NCBI GenBank assembly: GCA_964459305.1
Contig: CAYWNA010000001.1
Location: 1 to 64,000, forward strand
Reading direction: 5' to 3'
DNA from: CAYWNA01 sp964459305
Lineage (GTDB): Bacteria > Planctomycetota > Planctomycetia > Pirellulales > Pirellulaceae
Length of the DNA stretch: 64,000 nucleotides
The translations under genes and the position numbers were made by a program. The first letter of the stretch is position 1. Every line of letters begins with the position of its first letter. Under the pieces are notes generated by a model, which was given only the letters and a program-made list of their open reading frames with translations, was not told where the DNA came from and searched no databases. Shown here one piece after another: positions 63,759-64,000 of the stretch.

Positions 63759-64000
63759 ATGAAGACGAATAAGATCTATGCGATTCTCGCGCTCTGCGTC
63801 GTGGGCTGGGGCGATGGCCACGCACTCGCGACGGCTGCGTCGAAGCCCAACTTCGTGATCATCGTGGCCGACGACATGGGGTACGGCGACTCCAGCGCTT
63901 ACGACGGTTGGATCGATACTCCGAACATGGAGCGGATGGCTCGCGAGGGATTGAAGTTCACGGATTTTCACTCCAGTGGCGTCGTGTGCAGCCCAACGCG
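63759..64000 (+). CDS. Sulfatase, N-terminal part (cut by window end)
   Basis: This gene runs off the window. The visible 80 codons encode a signal peptide (KIYAILALCVVGWGDGHALATA), the sulfatase metal-site start KPNFVIIVADDMGYGD, with the calcium-binding Asp pair at about residues 39-40, and the conserved NMERMAREGLKFTDFH. The last codons read C-S-P-T-R (final Arg codon incomplete), which is the CxPxR motif whose Cys is oxidised to formylglycine by a maturase. This makes a type I sulfatase very likely, acting on sulfated polysaccharides or glycosaminoglycans outside the cytoplasm. Substrate specificity cannot be judged from this part. Confidence 0.93.
   Translation, partial: MKTNKIYAILALCVVGWGDGHALATAASKPNFVIIVADDMGYGDSSAYDGWIDTPNMERMAREGLKFTDFHSSGVVCSPT

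Overview
The window looks like a chromosomal segment of a planctomycete, probably of the Pirellulales type. This is inferred from protein content only. Two proteins carry LEPR-XLL-like N-termini (one is about 4,790 residues). There are DUF1559-like and SHD1 modules, CPxGH/CPxC zinc ribbons in front of a membrane anchor, two membrane Ser/Thr kinases with GQGGMG P-loops, a dockerin protein and the start of a sulfatase. No rRNA, tRNA, CRISPR array, insertion sequence or phage gene was seen.

Layout. (1) 138-1253: a cytoplasmic PAS histidine kinase. (2) 1382-15751, minus: a giant surface protein with SBBP propeller repeats, a parallel beta-helix, a CBM9-like domain, mixed cadherin-like domains and 13 near-identical 300-bp cadherin-type repeats, ending in a C-terminal membrane segment. 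Divergent from it, 16236-21205 is a tightly coupled operon of three membrane-fusion (HlyD-type) proteins: a plain one, one fused to cytoplasmic GAF-like sequence, and one fused to PqqD-like and M50 metalloprotease domains. I infer this is an export or processing apparatus, possibly for the giant protein. (3) 21218-26926, minus: a secreted polysaccharide-lyase-like protein and a GH38-like alpha-mannosidase. (4) 27729-31454: PspA/IM30, then a kinase that has an N-terminal pseudokinase, a coiled coil, a membrane segment and a DUF1559-like C-terminal domain.

(5) 31598-52332 holds six related very large membrane-anchored proteins: one on the minus strand and five on the plus strand in an operon-like array. 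They are built from interchangeable parts: zinc ribbon, membrane anchor or lipobox, beta-propeller, putative Ig domain, a second propeller, a family-specific domain, SHD1 and DUF1559-like. The upstream kinase ends in the same DUF1559-like module. This is the best candidate for an undescribed system. One member (37836-41201) carries two compensating frameshifts that scramble its membrane segment.

(6) 52493-64000: a LEPR-XLL/dockerin protein, a GH32/43-like five-bladed propeller enzyme, a CehA/McbA-type metallohydrolase, a second membrane kinase with a good candidate promoter, a small Gly/Ser/His-rich secreted protein with its terminator, a proline-rich exported protein with its terminator, a small C-terminal zinc-ribbon protein, and a sulfatase cut by the window edge exactly at its CxPxR motif. 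Several of these fit the polysaccharide-degrading, sulfatase-rich lifestyle typical of marine planctomycetes.
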